The notes under the pieces: generated by a model
The model's input: the letters and a program-made list of their open reading frames with translations, nothing else
What the model was told of the DNA's origin: nothing
Databases searched by the model: none
Translations under genes and position numbers: made by a program
Virus record (IMG/VR): IMGVR_UViG_3300025889_000140
Coordinates: 1 to 58,200 of that record
Reading direction: 5' to 3' (one strand)
Source: a virus
Length of the DNA: 58,200 nt
Part shown: in pieces, positions 26,049 through 36,008 of the stretch
Position numbering within the stretch: position 1 is the first letter of the stretch
Layout of the letters: the number at the start of each line of letters is the position of its first letter

Positions 26049-26056
26049 AACTTTTA

Positions 26057-26064
26057 CAAAGATA
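26057..26064 (-). promoter_or_regulatory. Late promoter -7 box TATCTTTG
   Basis: The minus-strand TATCTTTG (plus strand CAAAGATA) fits TAnnTTTG and lies nine bases before the start of the 175-aa gene, within the short gap behind the 269-aa gene. It would re-initiate transcription for the ejection-protein genes. Confidence 0.5.
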
Positions 26065-26070
26065 TGAATT

Positions 26071-26880
26071 TTAAGGGAAACTTTTGAATGCCTGACTTTT
26101 TACCACAAAAAGCTCTGTTGGCGAAGTATTATTATTAGTTAGTGTAAATTCACAGTAGTGTCCTAACACTCCTTGAGATTCTGCAATAGAATTTTTAATA
26201 AATAAAAAGTATTCATTTACCCCTGGTATCGGAACGCTTCCTGCTATTGTGATGTCTATGGTGACTATAGATGTTCCGTCATTTTGTTTTACTACTGATG
26301 TAACTTGTCCTGCTAAATTAGGGTCATAAATTCCAGAACCAGGAACAGTTTCAAGACCAAAGTAAAATAAATCTCCATTTGATAAAATAGAACCAATGTT
26401 TGATGGCGGCACAAAAGTAATAGTTGCCGTAGTAGCTGTAGTTACAACATCATCACTAACACCTATACCAGTTAATGAGCGTAAAGGAAGTTGAGGTGTG
26501 TTATCAGGCAAGGTTGTGTTATTTCTTATAAAAGCAAACCAATCAGATTCTTTCTTTTCAAAATAACTTGCGTTAATAAAGCCTGTTGTTTGCAAGTCTG
26601 TTATAAACGTACCCTCCCATGCATCATCAGCTTCAAGGGCAATTGTTTTAAATTTTTTATTTTCTACAGGAGATTCATTAAAAACACTGGTTATTGTAGA
26701 TATACCCTGTATACCATAAAAGTTATTTCTTGGAACACTAGCTGAGTTATGCTGATACAAATCACCACCTTTAAAAGTGTACAAAAATTGATTCATACCC
26801 TTTATAAATTCTGGGTAATAAGAATAAAAAGATGGCCACCCTTGTGCTGAACCGCTATATGTTAATGTATAATTATCCAT
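26071..26880 (-). CDS. Virion-associated hypothetical protein, 269 aa
   Basis: MDNYTLTYSGSAQGWPSFYS: Ser/Thr/Asn-rich, beta-strand rich sequence (NGDLFYFGLETVPGSG and similar). The N-terminal block resembles phage tail-tip or receptor-binding modules that begin LTYS..GWPSF. It sits between a duplicated cell-surface-type protein and the ejection proteins, so a host-recognition or tail-tip role is likely (inference). Confidence 0.6.
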   Translation of the reverse strand: MDNYTLTYSGSAQGWPSFYSYYPEFIKGMNQFLYTFKGGDLYQHNSASVPRNNFYGIQGISTITSVFNESPVENKKFKTIALEADDAWEGTFITDLQTTGFINASYFEKKESDWFAFIRNNTTLPDNTPQLPLRSLTGIGVSDDVVTTATTATITFVPPSNIGSILSNGDLFYFGLETVPGSGIYDPNLAGQVTSVVKQNDGTSIVTIDITIAGSVPIPGVNEYFLFIKNSIAESQGVLGHYCEFTLTNNNTSPTELFVVKSQAFKSFP

Positions 26881-26890
26881 GTTTTATTTT

Positions 26891-28645
26891 TTAAGTTGGG
26901 TCACATGAGCCTGTTGCTATCACCATTCCATATCTTACTTGAATATATGTGCTGTTATTAATTATATAATACAGAGGCGTAGTTGCATCATTTAATGGCG
27001 TTACACCATTAATATCCTCATATACAAAGTTACCAACTTTTGGTATAGTATTAGTATCAGTAGTGAATATTTGAGTATTAGGGTCGTAAGTAGCGTTAGG
27101 TGCAAAATAATAAGTTGTTGTATCTGGTCTACAACTATTGTCTAATTCACCAGCTGAACCTGAAAATGATGGTAAAGCCGCAGGACAACTTACATTATAT
27201 ATAAAGAATGTGTTTATTATTGGAGCAAAAAACTCTAACTGAAAAGTACTAGGTGTAGCAGATGGCTTAGGTATTACCAAAGTAAACACGTCCTCTCCAT
27301 CAGTGCTGTTTTGTGAGCTAGCCACACTTATGGTTCTTGTAGTTCCTAGCGATTGATATGTTCCATTCTGAAGCGAAAACTCATTTACATTTGTATAAGG
27401 AGAGCCGCTAAACGTATCAGGGTAGCCTACATAGGTAGGTAACCCAGTTCCAGAATTAAATTCTCTTCCAAAAGGAAACTGATTGGCGTTATTCTGAGAT
27501 GTTAATATATTGTAAGTATTGCCGTTGTATGTGGCTAACACACCATCAGGTATAAGACTTCCCATGTACATGTGTATAACAATAGCACCCACATCAGATG
27601 GAGTTCCACCTACATCAATGTCTGCAGTAAAATAACCATTGCTTGGATTTGATGCACTGAAGTTAGTATTACATGGGTTACCAGGTGATACAGGAGGAGT
27701 ACATGGTCCTGTAGCTATAACAATACCATACTGTATCTCAAGAAAAGTGGTGTTGTTAACTATGATATATTGACTTGTTGCTGTATTATTTACTGGACTT
27801 CCTCCATTAGCATCGGTATAAACAAAATTACCTACGCCAGGGACACTAAGTGTCTCAGGTACAAATACAATTGGTTGTGTAAATGTCGTAGTTGCGTTTT
27901 GTGCAAAGTAATAAGTTTCTGTAGGGTTAGCGCATGTATCGTCACTCTGAACTGGTGAACCTGAAAAACTATCTAAAGCAACTGGACAATCAGCTTGAAA
28001 AGAAAAAAATGTTCCTAGTATAGGACCATAAAAATCTATATTTAAACCTGTTGCTGTTGCTGAATTTTTAGGTATTACGTGTGTATATACCCTAGTTCCT
28101 CCACCTCTTAAATCTATTTGAGATGACACAACATTAATAGGTGCATTCGTTCCAGTATTCAAATAAGTTCCATCAGTTTGTATTGTATAAACAGGAAGAC
28201 TCGGTTGAGATACTGGAGTGTTGTCTGGACTTCCAAAATAAGTTGGCTGACCAACTGGAGTGTTTAACCCAACTGGGCCTTGATTGTTTCCTATGTATGT
28301 TAAACGATTAAATGTTTGCCCATTATATGTACTTAATATCCCATCAGGAATTGTGTTACCAACAATAGAATAAACCACTACCGCACCTATATCAGCACCT
28401 GCATTTATCTGGCCTAAGAAAGTTCCATTAATTTGGCTTGACTCACCTGCCACCTGGCCACATGGTAATGCACATTGTGGGCATGGTTGCGCAGGTAATA
28501 AAACGCAATTAAGTAATTCACGTACAATTAAGCCGTCTGAATATAATCCATCTGCTGCACAAACATTCATATCCTCATCAGCAAAAATTGCTGTTGAAGT
28601 TGCCAAGTCTGGGCCGTTTAAATAATATGTTCCTGATACTGCCAT
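26891..28645 (-). CDS. Tail-tip/receptor-binding candidate with internal duplication, 584 aa
   Basis: Two tandem copies of a module of about 250 residues (roughly 55-315 and 320-584) share aligned blocks: IPDGILSTYNG with IPDGVLATYNG, PTYFGSPD with PTYVGYPD, VGNFVYTDANG with VGNFVYEDING, and YGIVIATG with YGMVIATG. The sequence is Thr/Asn/Gly/Pro-rich and Cys-containing, as in phage fibres or adhesins. No enzymatic motif is visible. It is encoded between the tail hub and the ejection proteins. Confidence 0.65.
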   Translation of the reverse strand: MAVSGTYYLNGPDLATSTAIFADEDMNVCAADGLYSDGLIVRELLNCVLLPAQPCPQCALPCGQVAGESSQINGTFLGQINAGADIGAVVVYSIVGNTIPDGILSTYNGQTFNRLTYIGNNQGPVGLNTPVGQPTYFGSPDNTPVSQPSLPVYTIQTDGTYLNTGTNAPINVVSSQIDLRGGGTRVYTHVIPKNSATATGLNIDFYGPILGTFFSFQADCPVALDSFSGSPVQSDDTCANPTETYYFAQNATTTFTQPIVFVPETLSVPGVGNFVYTDANGGSPVNNTATSQYIIVNNTTFLEIQYGIVIATGPCTPPVSPGNPCNTNFSASNPSNGYFTADIDVGGTPSDVGAIVIHMYMGSLIPDGVLATYNGNTYNILTSQNNANQFPFGREFNSGTGLPTYVGYPDTFSGSPYTNVNEFSLQNGTYQSLGTTRTISVASSQNSTDGEDVFTLVIPKPSATPSTFQLEFFAPIINTFFIYNVSCPAALPSFSGSAGELDNSCRPDTTTYYFAPNATYDPNTQIFTTDTNTIPKVGNFVYEDINGVTPLNDATTPLYYIINNSTYIQVRYGMVIATGSCDPT

Positions 28646-28659
28646 TCTATTTATTTTAA

Positions 28660-31600
28660 TTATGGTGTTGGGTCGGTACAGTCACAGCAGACATCTGTTA
28701 AGTCTATTGTTCCGTAGCACAACACATCTTCTGTTGGTTGTCTATAATCGTATACTAAATATAAGTTTGAGCCAGTTGTACCCATTGTGTACTCTCCTAT
28801 GTATTGGTCTGGTGCAAGGGCAACATCTAAAGGTAGAGCTGGTCCTGCAGCAGAAATTAAAGAAAGTATATCAGCAGGTGTTGCTGTATATGTCGTATTA
28901 GTTCGCAAAGCATAAAACTCATTTTGAGTCGGCTCAAAAACAAAATCATCTACACTTCTTCTATTACAAATCACTTGAACTGAAGCATTATCAGCAGGTA
29001 TAACACCAGCTCCTTGTGGAGCGGTTACAGAATCAAACTGACTGATTATAATAAAATCAGTACCATCTGTGAATGTTACTTGCTCAGAATGAAGTGGAGA
29101 CAAATATGTTCCATCTACCCATCTGTATTCATTGTGTATTGTTTGCCCTACATGAGTAGCATTAGTAATACATACTTGATACACAGTAATAATCTCTGCA
29201 ACTGGACATTTAACCTGAACGCTAACTGATGTTCCAACTTTTCCTGTTAATGTAACTTGTGCTTCACTTTCACTTACAATGTTTTTATCAAAGTTAAAAG
29301 TAAAAGTTCCATTGCCAATAGACGTTGTAGGGACTACGCTCACCCCATCATATACCACTTCTATACTGCTAGGTGTAGAACCACCTGGTGTATTTGCCAC
29401 GCAAATAATTTCTACATCTCCAACTAATAACCCAAGGTCGATACAATATTCAATTGTTTTGTCTTCAGAAAATGTAAAGCTTCTATTTATACCACATTCA
29501 ATACATGATTCTTCAGATGGCAACTCTTCATCGTTAATACTTAGAACATATTCATTCATATAAGGGTCATACCCTCCAATTTTTTGATTGTTCAAACTAT
29601 TAATAAATCTATCTCTAAACCACGACCTCATACCAGCTTCAGAAATTACTGTAAGCTGTTCATTTTGTCCTGCAGAACCTGTAAGCATAATTACTGCACC
29701 ACGCTTAGCGTCAGTAAAATACTTATTGTAACCCCAAGAACAAAAGCTTTCAGGGTTTCTTGAAATACCATACTCTTCTATTCTGGCTATCTGAGTTCCT
29801 AAAACCTCAGGTACAGAAGCAACTTGACCTCCACCAGTGGAGTCTGTTAACAAATTCTTTCCAGCCAGGACATAAGAAATTTTATCTTCTTGTAAAACTA
29901 ATATATCGGTTTCTCTTCCATGAAGTTTTTCAATAGGACCATATATATCTTCACAAGCCTTAAAGTTTAGTAAACCTAAGTTAAATTCGTTTAGTTTATT
30001 TACATTACTTTCATTATTGTAAACACCACTATAAGTTAAATCAGCAAAGCGATGTGCTTGCTTAAACTCTAATTCAGAAGTAGATGTAGTTCTTTCTCCT
30101 AAACTAAACTCTTTTCCTACAATTGAATCTCTAACCCTATAGCTTTCTACACCATTTCCGAAAGAAAAACAATTAAAAAAGTCTGTTAATATAACAGCAG
30201 ATTGAGTACTGGTTTGATTTTGTATGTTACCATCATGTCTTCCAGTTGTCTTATCTATATTGAACACATCTGCAGATTCATACCATAAATCTGGCGTAGC
30301 ATCTTGAGGTTCGGTTTCAAAAACCAATGTATTTTCAGCTCTAAATACTTCTATTTTTAAATCAGCACACGCTCTTTTTCTACCTGAATTCTTAGCTCCA
30401 GAACAAGAGTTTGTTCCAACTATCCCTAAAGACTTCAATCCTGTACTTGTACTTTCCAAGAATTGCCATTGATACACACATCTGTCTTGTGCCATTTGAC
30501 CTAAAGCAGCATTTGTTGAGCCAGCTGTTATGAGTGCAGGATTGTAATAGTTGTCAAAGTAAGGAGCTGGACAATCTGGGTCTCCTGTAATTCCAGAGAC
30601 TGTACCACTATTTAATAAAGAAGCAATATTGTCTCCATCCCACCATTCTTTAAAATTATCATAATCCTGTGAGGCTGTTAGTTTTAAGTTTAGATTATAC
30701 TGTCTTCCATCACATTTCTTTCCTGGACCACCTCTTCTTCTGAATTGTGCGGATATATTTATTCTTGACCCTGCAGGTAGTGAGTAATCTATAAACTGTC
30801 CTGGGTTATTAGGGTCTTCAACCCCAACTGGATAAGCCACTCTTGGGTGGTCGTTTTTTCTTCTACCACAATCACTCCTGTTTCCATATAGAACTGTCGG
30901 TAAATCTCCTTGAATCACCTGAAAGTCGTTAGCAATTACTTTCATATAAGTACCTGCTGGGATAGGAATCTGTGCGCCATTAGAATCTTTAACCTCAATA
31001 AAGTTTTCTGTCTGAGCCTCTTTCTGCAAAACAGTAGCATACTGACATCTTGTGGTTGGGCCAGCGGTGTCGGCCTTTACCCTTAGTCTATCACCCTCCT
31101 GAACTTTTCTAGCGTTTTCACCCTCCAATAAAAAGTATGTTGCTGCAGTTGCAGGCTCATCAAAAAAGATGTTTGAATAAACTGTATTGTAATCCTCAAA
31201 ATCTGGCTTTATACAAAGCTTATATCGGTCTGCCCATACTGGTGCTATTTGTGATGGTGGTATAGTTACTTGTATTGTATTCTGAAGTTGTGCGGCAGAG
31301 CAACCTACGTGAACAGTATTATTAGGGCTAACAAGAGCCGTTGATGAACGATTAAATTCATCCATATAGATAATACCTATCTCATAATCTCTGTCACTAT
31401 GTAAACTTTTAGGATTTCCAATACCAAGAAAAGTCCCCTCTGCAAATGTAGCTGTATAGTATTCATAAACACTCTGAGTTGGAGTAGTTAAATCATCAAC
31501 AAATCTCATTGCTGGCACAACAAAACCAATCTCTGTGCTCCCTGGACTAGAAATTATTTCTATAGGTTGTCCAGCTGCCGTAATACCACTTTCAAATTTT

Positions 31601-33105
31601 ATTAATGCATCAAGGGTGTTTGGAATAGAACAATTCCATTCATCAGTAAGAGTTGTTCCATCGCAAGAAGTTTCATTTCCAGGGACTGGGTCGTACACTG
31701 GAAGTATGTTTGCTGCTGTCCCTATCGACTCTATAAATTGAGGGTTTTGAGATAATTCATAAACACTTGAGAAATCTATAGGTAATATAAATGTGAATTC
31801 AAGTTCTAAATTTGTAGACTGTTGAACTGGGAAAGGAGTTTGCCCAGAAAACTGAGCATGACTATATCTAATTTCAAAAGTTAAAGAAGCACCAGCCTTT
31901 AGCTCTAACTCACCTAAATCAAAAAACACCGCAGCGTTTACAATATTTTGGCTTCCATTAATGTTGTATGTAAAAGAAGCGGTTCTGTCATCAAAATCAG
32001 CAGCACCTATTTCTTCAGACAAAAGGTCGCAATAATATTCTAGACGAATAGGATTTGTGTTTAAATCCAATAAGTCATAACCATCAACATAATTACCATA
32101 TATTAATCTGTTACCCATTATTGTTTGGGCTTGAGCTTTTAATGGGACGTTGTCAAACAATCTTACTAATTGTGTTGGATTTAAAACAGTGTATATTTTA
32201 CTATTATTAAAGTTTAAAGTATAATCTGTATTGTCTGCATATCCAAGATTTTCTTTGTCAAATATCTCTATAGATTTTATAACACTAGATGTGGTTTCAG
32301 CAAAAACAACTTCTATAGCTTTTACCAAAGGACCTCCACTATTGTAAGTAACTTTAACATTATTAAATGCGTTTGTCATTCCCTCATTCAGACCTGATTC
32401 TATTTTATAATCAAATCCTTTGGGAACAAAAGCTGGTTCTGTAAATTGTGATAAAGCAGAGTATTCTCCATCTCCATATCTATATCTGTAAGCAAATGTT
32501 ATAAATCTTTCTTCTATAAAGTTCTCTTCACCAGATAAGTTTGTTAATTCAAATGATGGAGCTGAAACTGGCGGTTTTTTAATTACCAATAGTTGCTCCT
32601 CTAAATCAGGTGAGTTAGCGTCATAGTTTCTAGTGATGTTTATAAACCTAGGCTGGTTGTAGTTGTCAGTCCAGAATAGTAAATCCTCAACCCTGTTTAC
32701 ACCTGTTATTAGAAAATCTTCATTGAAGTTCAAGACAGTTTGTATAGCATCAGCTGTAACAACGTGATAAGTTAATAGGTTTAATTGAACATTATATGAC
32801 ACAACTAAATCTACTATACCACCTGTACTGTGAGCAGGGTCATGAACAAACCAATACAATGTTTCTCTTTGGCCGTCCTCATAAGCACCAATGCATTTTG
32901 CTTGTGAACTTAAAGGAACACCATTATAACTCAAAGAAGTTAGCTGTTGATTACCTCTTGTGTTTTCAACTGAACCAACTTCAGATTCTTCAGTAGAACC
33001 AAGTCTAATATTCATCGCATCAACATACTCGCCATTTGGCACTAAGCGTTCATCAACGCTTTTATTCATGCGGCCTGCAATAAAATTTCTAGTAGTTTCT
33101 GCCAT
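28660..33105 (-). CDS. Tail hub/stabilisation protein (P22 gp10/crAss-like), 1481 aa
   Basis: The N-terminus contains NFIAGRMNKSVDERLVPNGE and YVDAMNIRLG followed by EVGSVENTRG. This is the signature of the phage stabilisation/tail-nozzle proteins seen in crAss-like and other Bacteroidota short-tailed phages. A long beta-rich body with Cys-rich patches follows. It is directly upstream of the receptor-binding candidates and downstream of the ring/adaptor genes, as expected for the nozzle. Confidence 0.75.
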   Translation of the reverse strand: MAETTRNFIAGRMNKSVDERLVPNGEYVDAMNIRLGSTEESEVGSVENTRGNQQLTSLSYNGVPLSSQAKCIGAYEDGQRETLYWFVHDPAHSTGGIVDLVVSYNVQLNLLTYHVVTADAIQTVLNFNEDFLITGVNRVEDLLFWTDNYNQPRFINITRNYDANSPDLEEQLLVIKKPPVSAPSFELTNLSGEENFIEERFITFAYRYRYGDGEYSALSQFTEPAFVPKGFDYKIESGLNEGMTNAFNNVKVTYNSGGPLVKAIEVVFAETTSSVIKSIEIFDKENLGYADNTDYTLNFNNSKIYTVLNPTQLVRLFDNVPLKAQAQTIMGNRLIYGNYVDGYDLLDLNTNPIRLEYYCDLLSEEIGAADFDDRTASFTYNINGSQNIVNAAVFFDLGELELKAGASLTFEIRYSHAQFSGQTPFPVQQSTNLELEFTFILPIDFSSVYELSQNPQFIESIGTAANILPVYDPVPGNETSCDGTTLTDEWNCSIPNTLDALIKFESGITAAGQPIEIISSPGSTEIGFVVPAMRFVDDLTTPTQSVYEYYTATFAEGTFLGIGNPKSLHSDRDYEIGIIYMDEFNRSSTALVSPNNTVHVGCSAAQLQNTIQVTIPPSQIAPVWADRYKLCIKPDFEDYNTVYSNIFFDEPATAATYFLLEGENARKVQEGDRLRVKADTAGPTTRCQYATVLQKEAQTENFIEVKDSNGAQIPIPAGTYMKVIANDFQVIQGDLPTVLYGNRSDCGRRKNDHPRVAYPVGVEDPNNPGQFIDYSLPAGSRINISAQFRRRGGPGKKCDGRQYNLNLKLTASQDYDNFKEWWDGDNIASLLNSGTVSGITGDPDCPAPYFDNYYNPALITAGSTNAALGQMAQDRCVYQWQFLESTSTGLKSLGIVGTNSCSGAKNSGRKRACADLKIEVFRAENTLVFETEPQDATPDLWYESADVFNIDKTTGRHDGNIQNQTSTQSAVILTDFFNCFSFGNGVESYRVRDSIVGKEFSLGERTTSTSELEFKQAHRFADLTYSGVYNNESNVNKLNEFNLGLLNFKACEDIYGPIEKLHGRETDILVLQEDKISYVLAGKNLLTDSTGGGQVASVPEVLGTQIARIEEYGISRNPESFCSWGYNKYFTDAKRGAVIMLTGSAGQNEQLTVISEAGMRSWFRDRFINSLNNQKIGGYDPYMNEYVLSINDEELPSEESCIECGINRSFTFSEDKTIEYCIDLGLLVGDVEIICVANTPGGSTPSSIEVVYDGVSVVPTTSIGNGTFTFNFDKNIVSESEAQVTLTGKVGTSVSVQVKCPVAEIITVYQVCITNATHVGQTIHNEYRWVDGTYLSPLHSEQVTFTDGTDFIIISQFDSVTAPQGAGVIPADNASVQVICNRRSVDDFVFEPTQNEFYALRTNTTYTATPADILSLISAAGPALPLDVALAPDQYIGEYTMGTTGSNLYLVYDYRQPTEDVLCYGTIDLTDVCCDCTDPTP

Positions 33106-33106
33106 C

Positions 33107-34030
33107 TTACTTTATCCACTTATCCATTCCTCTGATGTTCTGTATCAAACGACCTGGATGTATATTACTAATTCTAAGCTTAGCGTTTCTTAGTAACGCA
33201 GAGCTTCTTTTTCTTGCTCTAGCAACAACATATTCTTGTACACCAAACTTAGCATTCAATATAGCAAACTGAATGTAAGCATAAACATATTCTTCAAATA
33301 ATTTATTGACACTAATTTGAGAGTCATCTCCAGCCTCCATTCCGTCTGAAACATATTCCAGAATACACAACTCACCTGCCATATCTGAACTGAAGTTTAT
33401 AACTCCAGCTTTTTTATTTATTTTAAATGTAGGATTAAAGTTTGCAGTTTCAGTATTTAATCCATACTGAGCTCCTATACCATAATCAAAATACCAATCC
33501 CCATCTACACAATACCCCTCTCTATTATTGTAAGGGCTTTGCTCGTTGAGGTAAATACTTTTTTTAGTACCCTCTATCCTTTGCATATCAATCGTAGACG
33601 TAGACGGCTTTAAAATGTTTCCATCATGGTCAAATAATATTCTACAGTTGTGGTCTTGAAGATATGCATCGCTCCAATTAGTTTGAATGTTTTCTGTAAG
33701 TGGTCTAAGCACACCATCTTTATATAAAGATATTCTTACCCAATTAACATAATCTATTGGCAGCACATATCTTAATGTGTCACACACATCTAGTTCTAAA
33801 ATCTTTAGCTCTTTAAATGCATCATAGTTGAGTTCCTGTATAGCCCTTTTTGCGTGAAACAAAATTCTATATCTTTCCTCATTATTGACTAAACTATGGT
33901 TGCCAGCATACATTAACATAAAATTGTTGACTATGTCATACAAACTTACATATTGATATGACCCCCAGTTAGCATCTTCAGGAGCGTTTCCATTGTTTTC
34001 GTAATATTGATATTCTGTTAAGTATGCCAT
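33107..34030 (-). CDS. Head-tail ring/adaptor protein, 307 aa
   Basis: MAYLTEYQYYENNGNAPEDA, followed by YQYVSLYDIVNNFMLMYAG and RYRILFHAKRAIQELNYDAF. The combination occurs in the adaptor or tail-tubular-A-like proteins next to stabilisation proteins. RYVLPIDYVNWVRISL gives the beta domain of that fold. It ends two bases before the tail-hub gene and shares its first base with the 344-aa gene, consistent with co-translation. Confidence 0.68.
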   Translation of the reverse strand: MAYLTEYQYYENNGNAPEDANWGSYQYVSLYDIVNNFMLMYAGNHSLVNNEERYRILFHAKRAIQELNYDAFKELKILELDVCDTLRYVLPIDYVNWVRISLYKDGVLRPLTENIQTNWSDAYLQDHNCRILFDHDGNILKPSTSTIDMQRIEGTKKSIYLNEQSPYNNREGYCVDGDWYFDYGIGAQYGLNTETANFNPTFKINKKAGVINFSSDMAGELCILEYVSDGMEAGDDSQISVNKLFEEYVYAYIQFAILNAKFGVQEYVVARARKRSSALLRNAKLRISNIHPGRLIQNIRGMDKWIK

Positions 34031-35064
34031 TATTGTTCTTTTTGTTCTTCTCTCATATCCATTGATTGCCCAAACTGAATTGCTTGAACTTCTCTAATTG
34101 ACATTCCAGCATATTGTAATATTTTATTTACCAATGTCGGCTCGTCTTCTAAAGGTAATTCAAAATCCTGGTATAAAGCATCTGATTGATTAAAAGATGG
34201 TTCACCTCCAACTAGTTGAGCATAAGTCCACTTAGGGTCTTTAGGATATCGTATATACTGACACAAGATTCTGCCAGCTGATGTCTCTCCAGAATTTATT
34301 ACATTTACACCCCATTGAAAGTTCTCAGGGTATACCTGTATTACTGTTCCATTCTGTGAGTAAGCTGGGAACAATTCTGTAGGTTTAGTTAAGTTAGACA
34401 TATTGAGCTGTGTAATCTTCTTATTGGTAACTTTCTCACATTCATTTACACCCTGTCTAGTACTTAAAATTGTATATGAATCTCCTGCACTTATAAATAT
34501 ATCATCTTCTAATATTAAAGTGTCAGTAGCCACTGTGTTTAAATATCTAACATTTGTTGTTTGTCCAGTGCTTAAGTTAACAACAACGTCACCTGGCTGT
34601 ACACCAAGGACAAAAAAGTTTTTGGTGTTATCAACTAATTCATTTACGCTAGCTAACGTGTTAGTGCTATTAGCAACTAAATATCTTGTAAGCAATAAAA
34701 CTTTATTTATCAAATAATAATCTGAGCCTGTTGTGGCTGTAGTCGGCACGCTGTACGTAGAAGTAGCAGATGGTGAAATGATTACCTCATTAGCTCCATT
34801 AAGATATACTGGTGCAAGAGGTTGCTGCTCCGAAAATAATTCGATAGCATCCTGATAAGTTTGTTTTATATCTGCCAATCCAACCCCTGATTGCCTAGCA
34901 TTCTCTTTAGTTATTTGATAATTATACTGATAGAAGTAATCCTCAAAAATATCTAGCTGCGCTTGCTTGGCATATAAATTAAAATCACTAGGAGTTATAT
35001 ATCCATAGTTGTTTTTATTAAGAACCGACAGTACAGTTTCTCGTACTGAATTTATTATGCTCAT
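34030..35064 (-). CDS. Head-tail adaptor/ring protein, 344 aa
   Basis: Begins MSIINSVRETVLSVLNKNNY; residues 20-48 (YGYITPSDFNLYAKQAQLDI and following) are typical of a second crAss-like ring protein. It carries a beta-rich middle domain and an acidic/Gln C-terminus (DMREEQKEQ). It is the first gene behind its own promoter and a terminator. Confidence 0.65.
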   Translation of the reverse strand: MSIINSVRETVLSVLNKNNYGYITPSDFNLYAKQAQLDIFEDYFYQYNYQITKENARQSGVGLADIKQTYQDAIELFSEQQPLAPVYLNGANEVIISPSATSTYSVPTTATTGSDYYLINKVLLLTRYLVANSTNTLASVNELVDNTKNFFVLGVQPGDVVVNLSTGQTTNVRYLNTVATDTLILEDDIFISAGDSYTILSTRQGVNECEKVTNKKITQLNMSNLTKPTELFPAYSQNGTVIQVYPENFQWGVNVINSGETSAGRILCQYIRYPKDPKWTYAQLVGGEPSFNQSDALYQDFELPLEDEPTLVNKILQYAGMSIREVQAIQFGQSMDMREEQKEQ

Positions 35065-35082
35065 CTGTTAATTTATTTACTA

Positions 35083-35090
35083 CAAAGATA
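35083..35090 (-). promoter_or_regulatory. Promoter -7 box TATCTTTG for the tail operon
   Basis: Minus-strand TATCTTTG (plus strand CAAAGATA) begins three bases past the T-run of the upstream terminator and 19 bases before the 344-aa gene. Termination of the capsid transcript is thus followed at once by re-initiation for the tail genes. Confidence 0.55.
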
Positions 35091-35093
35091 AGC

Positions 35094-35127
35094 AAAAAAA
35101 AAGAGGTTGCATTTCTACAGCCTCTTT
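35094..35127 (-). terminator. Rho-independent terminator between capsid and tail blocks
   Basis: Ten-base-pair stem (35100-35109 with 35118-35127, one G-U) and an eight-base loop, followed on the minus strand by a run of nine T residues (35094-35102, three of them shared with the stem base). Confidence 0.85.
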
Positions 35128-35188
35128 CTTGATTGGTTGGAGTTATCAGCTCCATCTATTATTATGAAGTACTTTGCAAAAATATAAA

Positions 35189-35941
35189 TTATTTTTTATT
35201 ATCCAAGTTCTTTTCAAGAAATTTTAATACTTCAATTCCCTCATCAGATTGAAGATAGCTTGCAATCACATAGTAAGGGTCTTCTCCAAAAGGAAGATTA
35301 ATCATTCTCTTTTTGTTCTTATCAGTATTGAAGTATACATCTTTCTTGTTGTTCTTGAAAACTAATACCTTATAATTAAAAAACTCTTTTATTTTAGAGT
35401 TAAGTTTTAACGCAGGGTCTTTAACAGACCTTAAAAACATATCTGGTTCTTGCTCGGCAAATATAAGAATATCTCTTCTTAGCTCTGCTGATGTAGTTCG
35501 AGACGTGTCTGTGTTGAACAACACTCTAGCTAAAGCTTCCACCTGGTCTATATCAAGTTGTCTAGCTTCTATAAGAGCATCTACTCTGTTATTTAATTTA
35601 TCCATTTCTTTCTGAGCATCTTTCTCAGTATTAACCTCAACAAACTTGCTTCCATTCATTGGGTGATAATGTAAAAACTCTTGAAGCACTTGATTTGTTC
35701 TTGGAACAGATAAGAATCCGTCTTCAAAAACAATTGGCTCTACAATAGCATTACCATCTTGCTCATCTTCAAATGGGCTTTTTTGGTTACGTGCATAACG
35801 TAAGGCTCTGTTAGTTCCTGTACTTTCATCAAAGTACATCAATGGATATCTTCTTGAGTTTCTAGTTGGCAGCATAAAAGAAAGTGGTGCTGCATCTTTG
35901 GTAAGTTTATAGGTCTTATTGACCAATACATTTTTTTTCAT
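35189..35941 (-). CDS. Hypothetical capsid-cluster protein, 250 aa
   Basis: MKKNVLVNKTYKLTKDAAPL, followed by FMLPTRNSRRYPLMYFDEST and ALRYARNQKSPFEDEQ. This type of protein is regularly found right behind the major capsid gene in Bacteroidota phages, but its role is not established. It is flanked by terminators on both sides, so its expression level may differ from that of the capsid protein. Confidence 0.65.
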   Translation of the reverse strand: MKKNVLVNKTYKLTKDAAPLSFMLPTRNSRRYPLMYFDESTGTNRALRYARNQKSPFEDEQDGNAIVEPIVFEDGFLSVPRTNQVLQEFLHYHPMNGSKFVEVNTEKDAQKEMDKLNNRVDALIEARQLDIDQVEALARVLFNTDTSRTTSAELRRDILIFAEQEPDMFLRSVKDPALKLNSKIKEFFNYKVLVFKNNKKDVYFNTDKNKKRMINLPFGEDPYYVIASYLQSDEGIEVLKFLEKNLDNKK

Positions 35942-35961
35942 TTGATTATAATTTAATTATT

Positions 35962-35990
35962 AAAAAAGGTTGAGGTCGCAAATTGCGACC
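35962..35990 (-). terminator. Rho-independent terminator behind the major capsid gene
   Basis: On the minus strand GGTCGCAA and TTGCGACC (35974-35981 and 35983-35990) form a near-perfect hairpin followed after six bases by six T residues (35962-35967). Partial read-through would lower expression of the 250-aa gene. Confidence 0.7.
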
Positions 35991-36008
35991 CCTACCTTAT
36001 TATTTAGT

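Noticed and set aside
35138-35154. TGGAG/CTCCA hairpin as a terminator
   Set aside because: Only a five-base-pair stem with no T-run on either strand.
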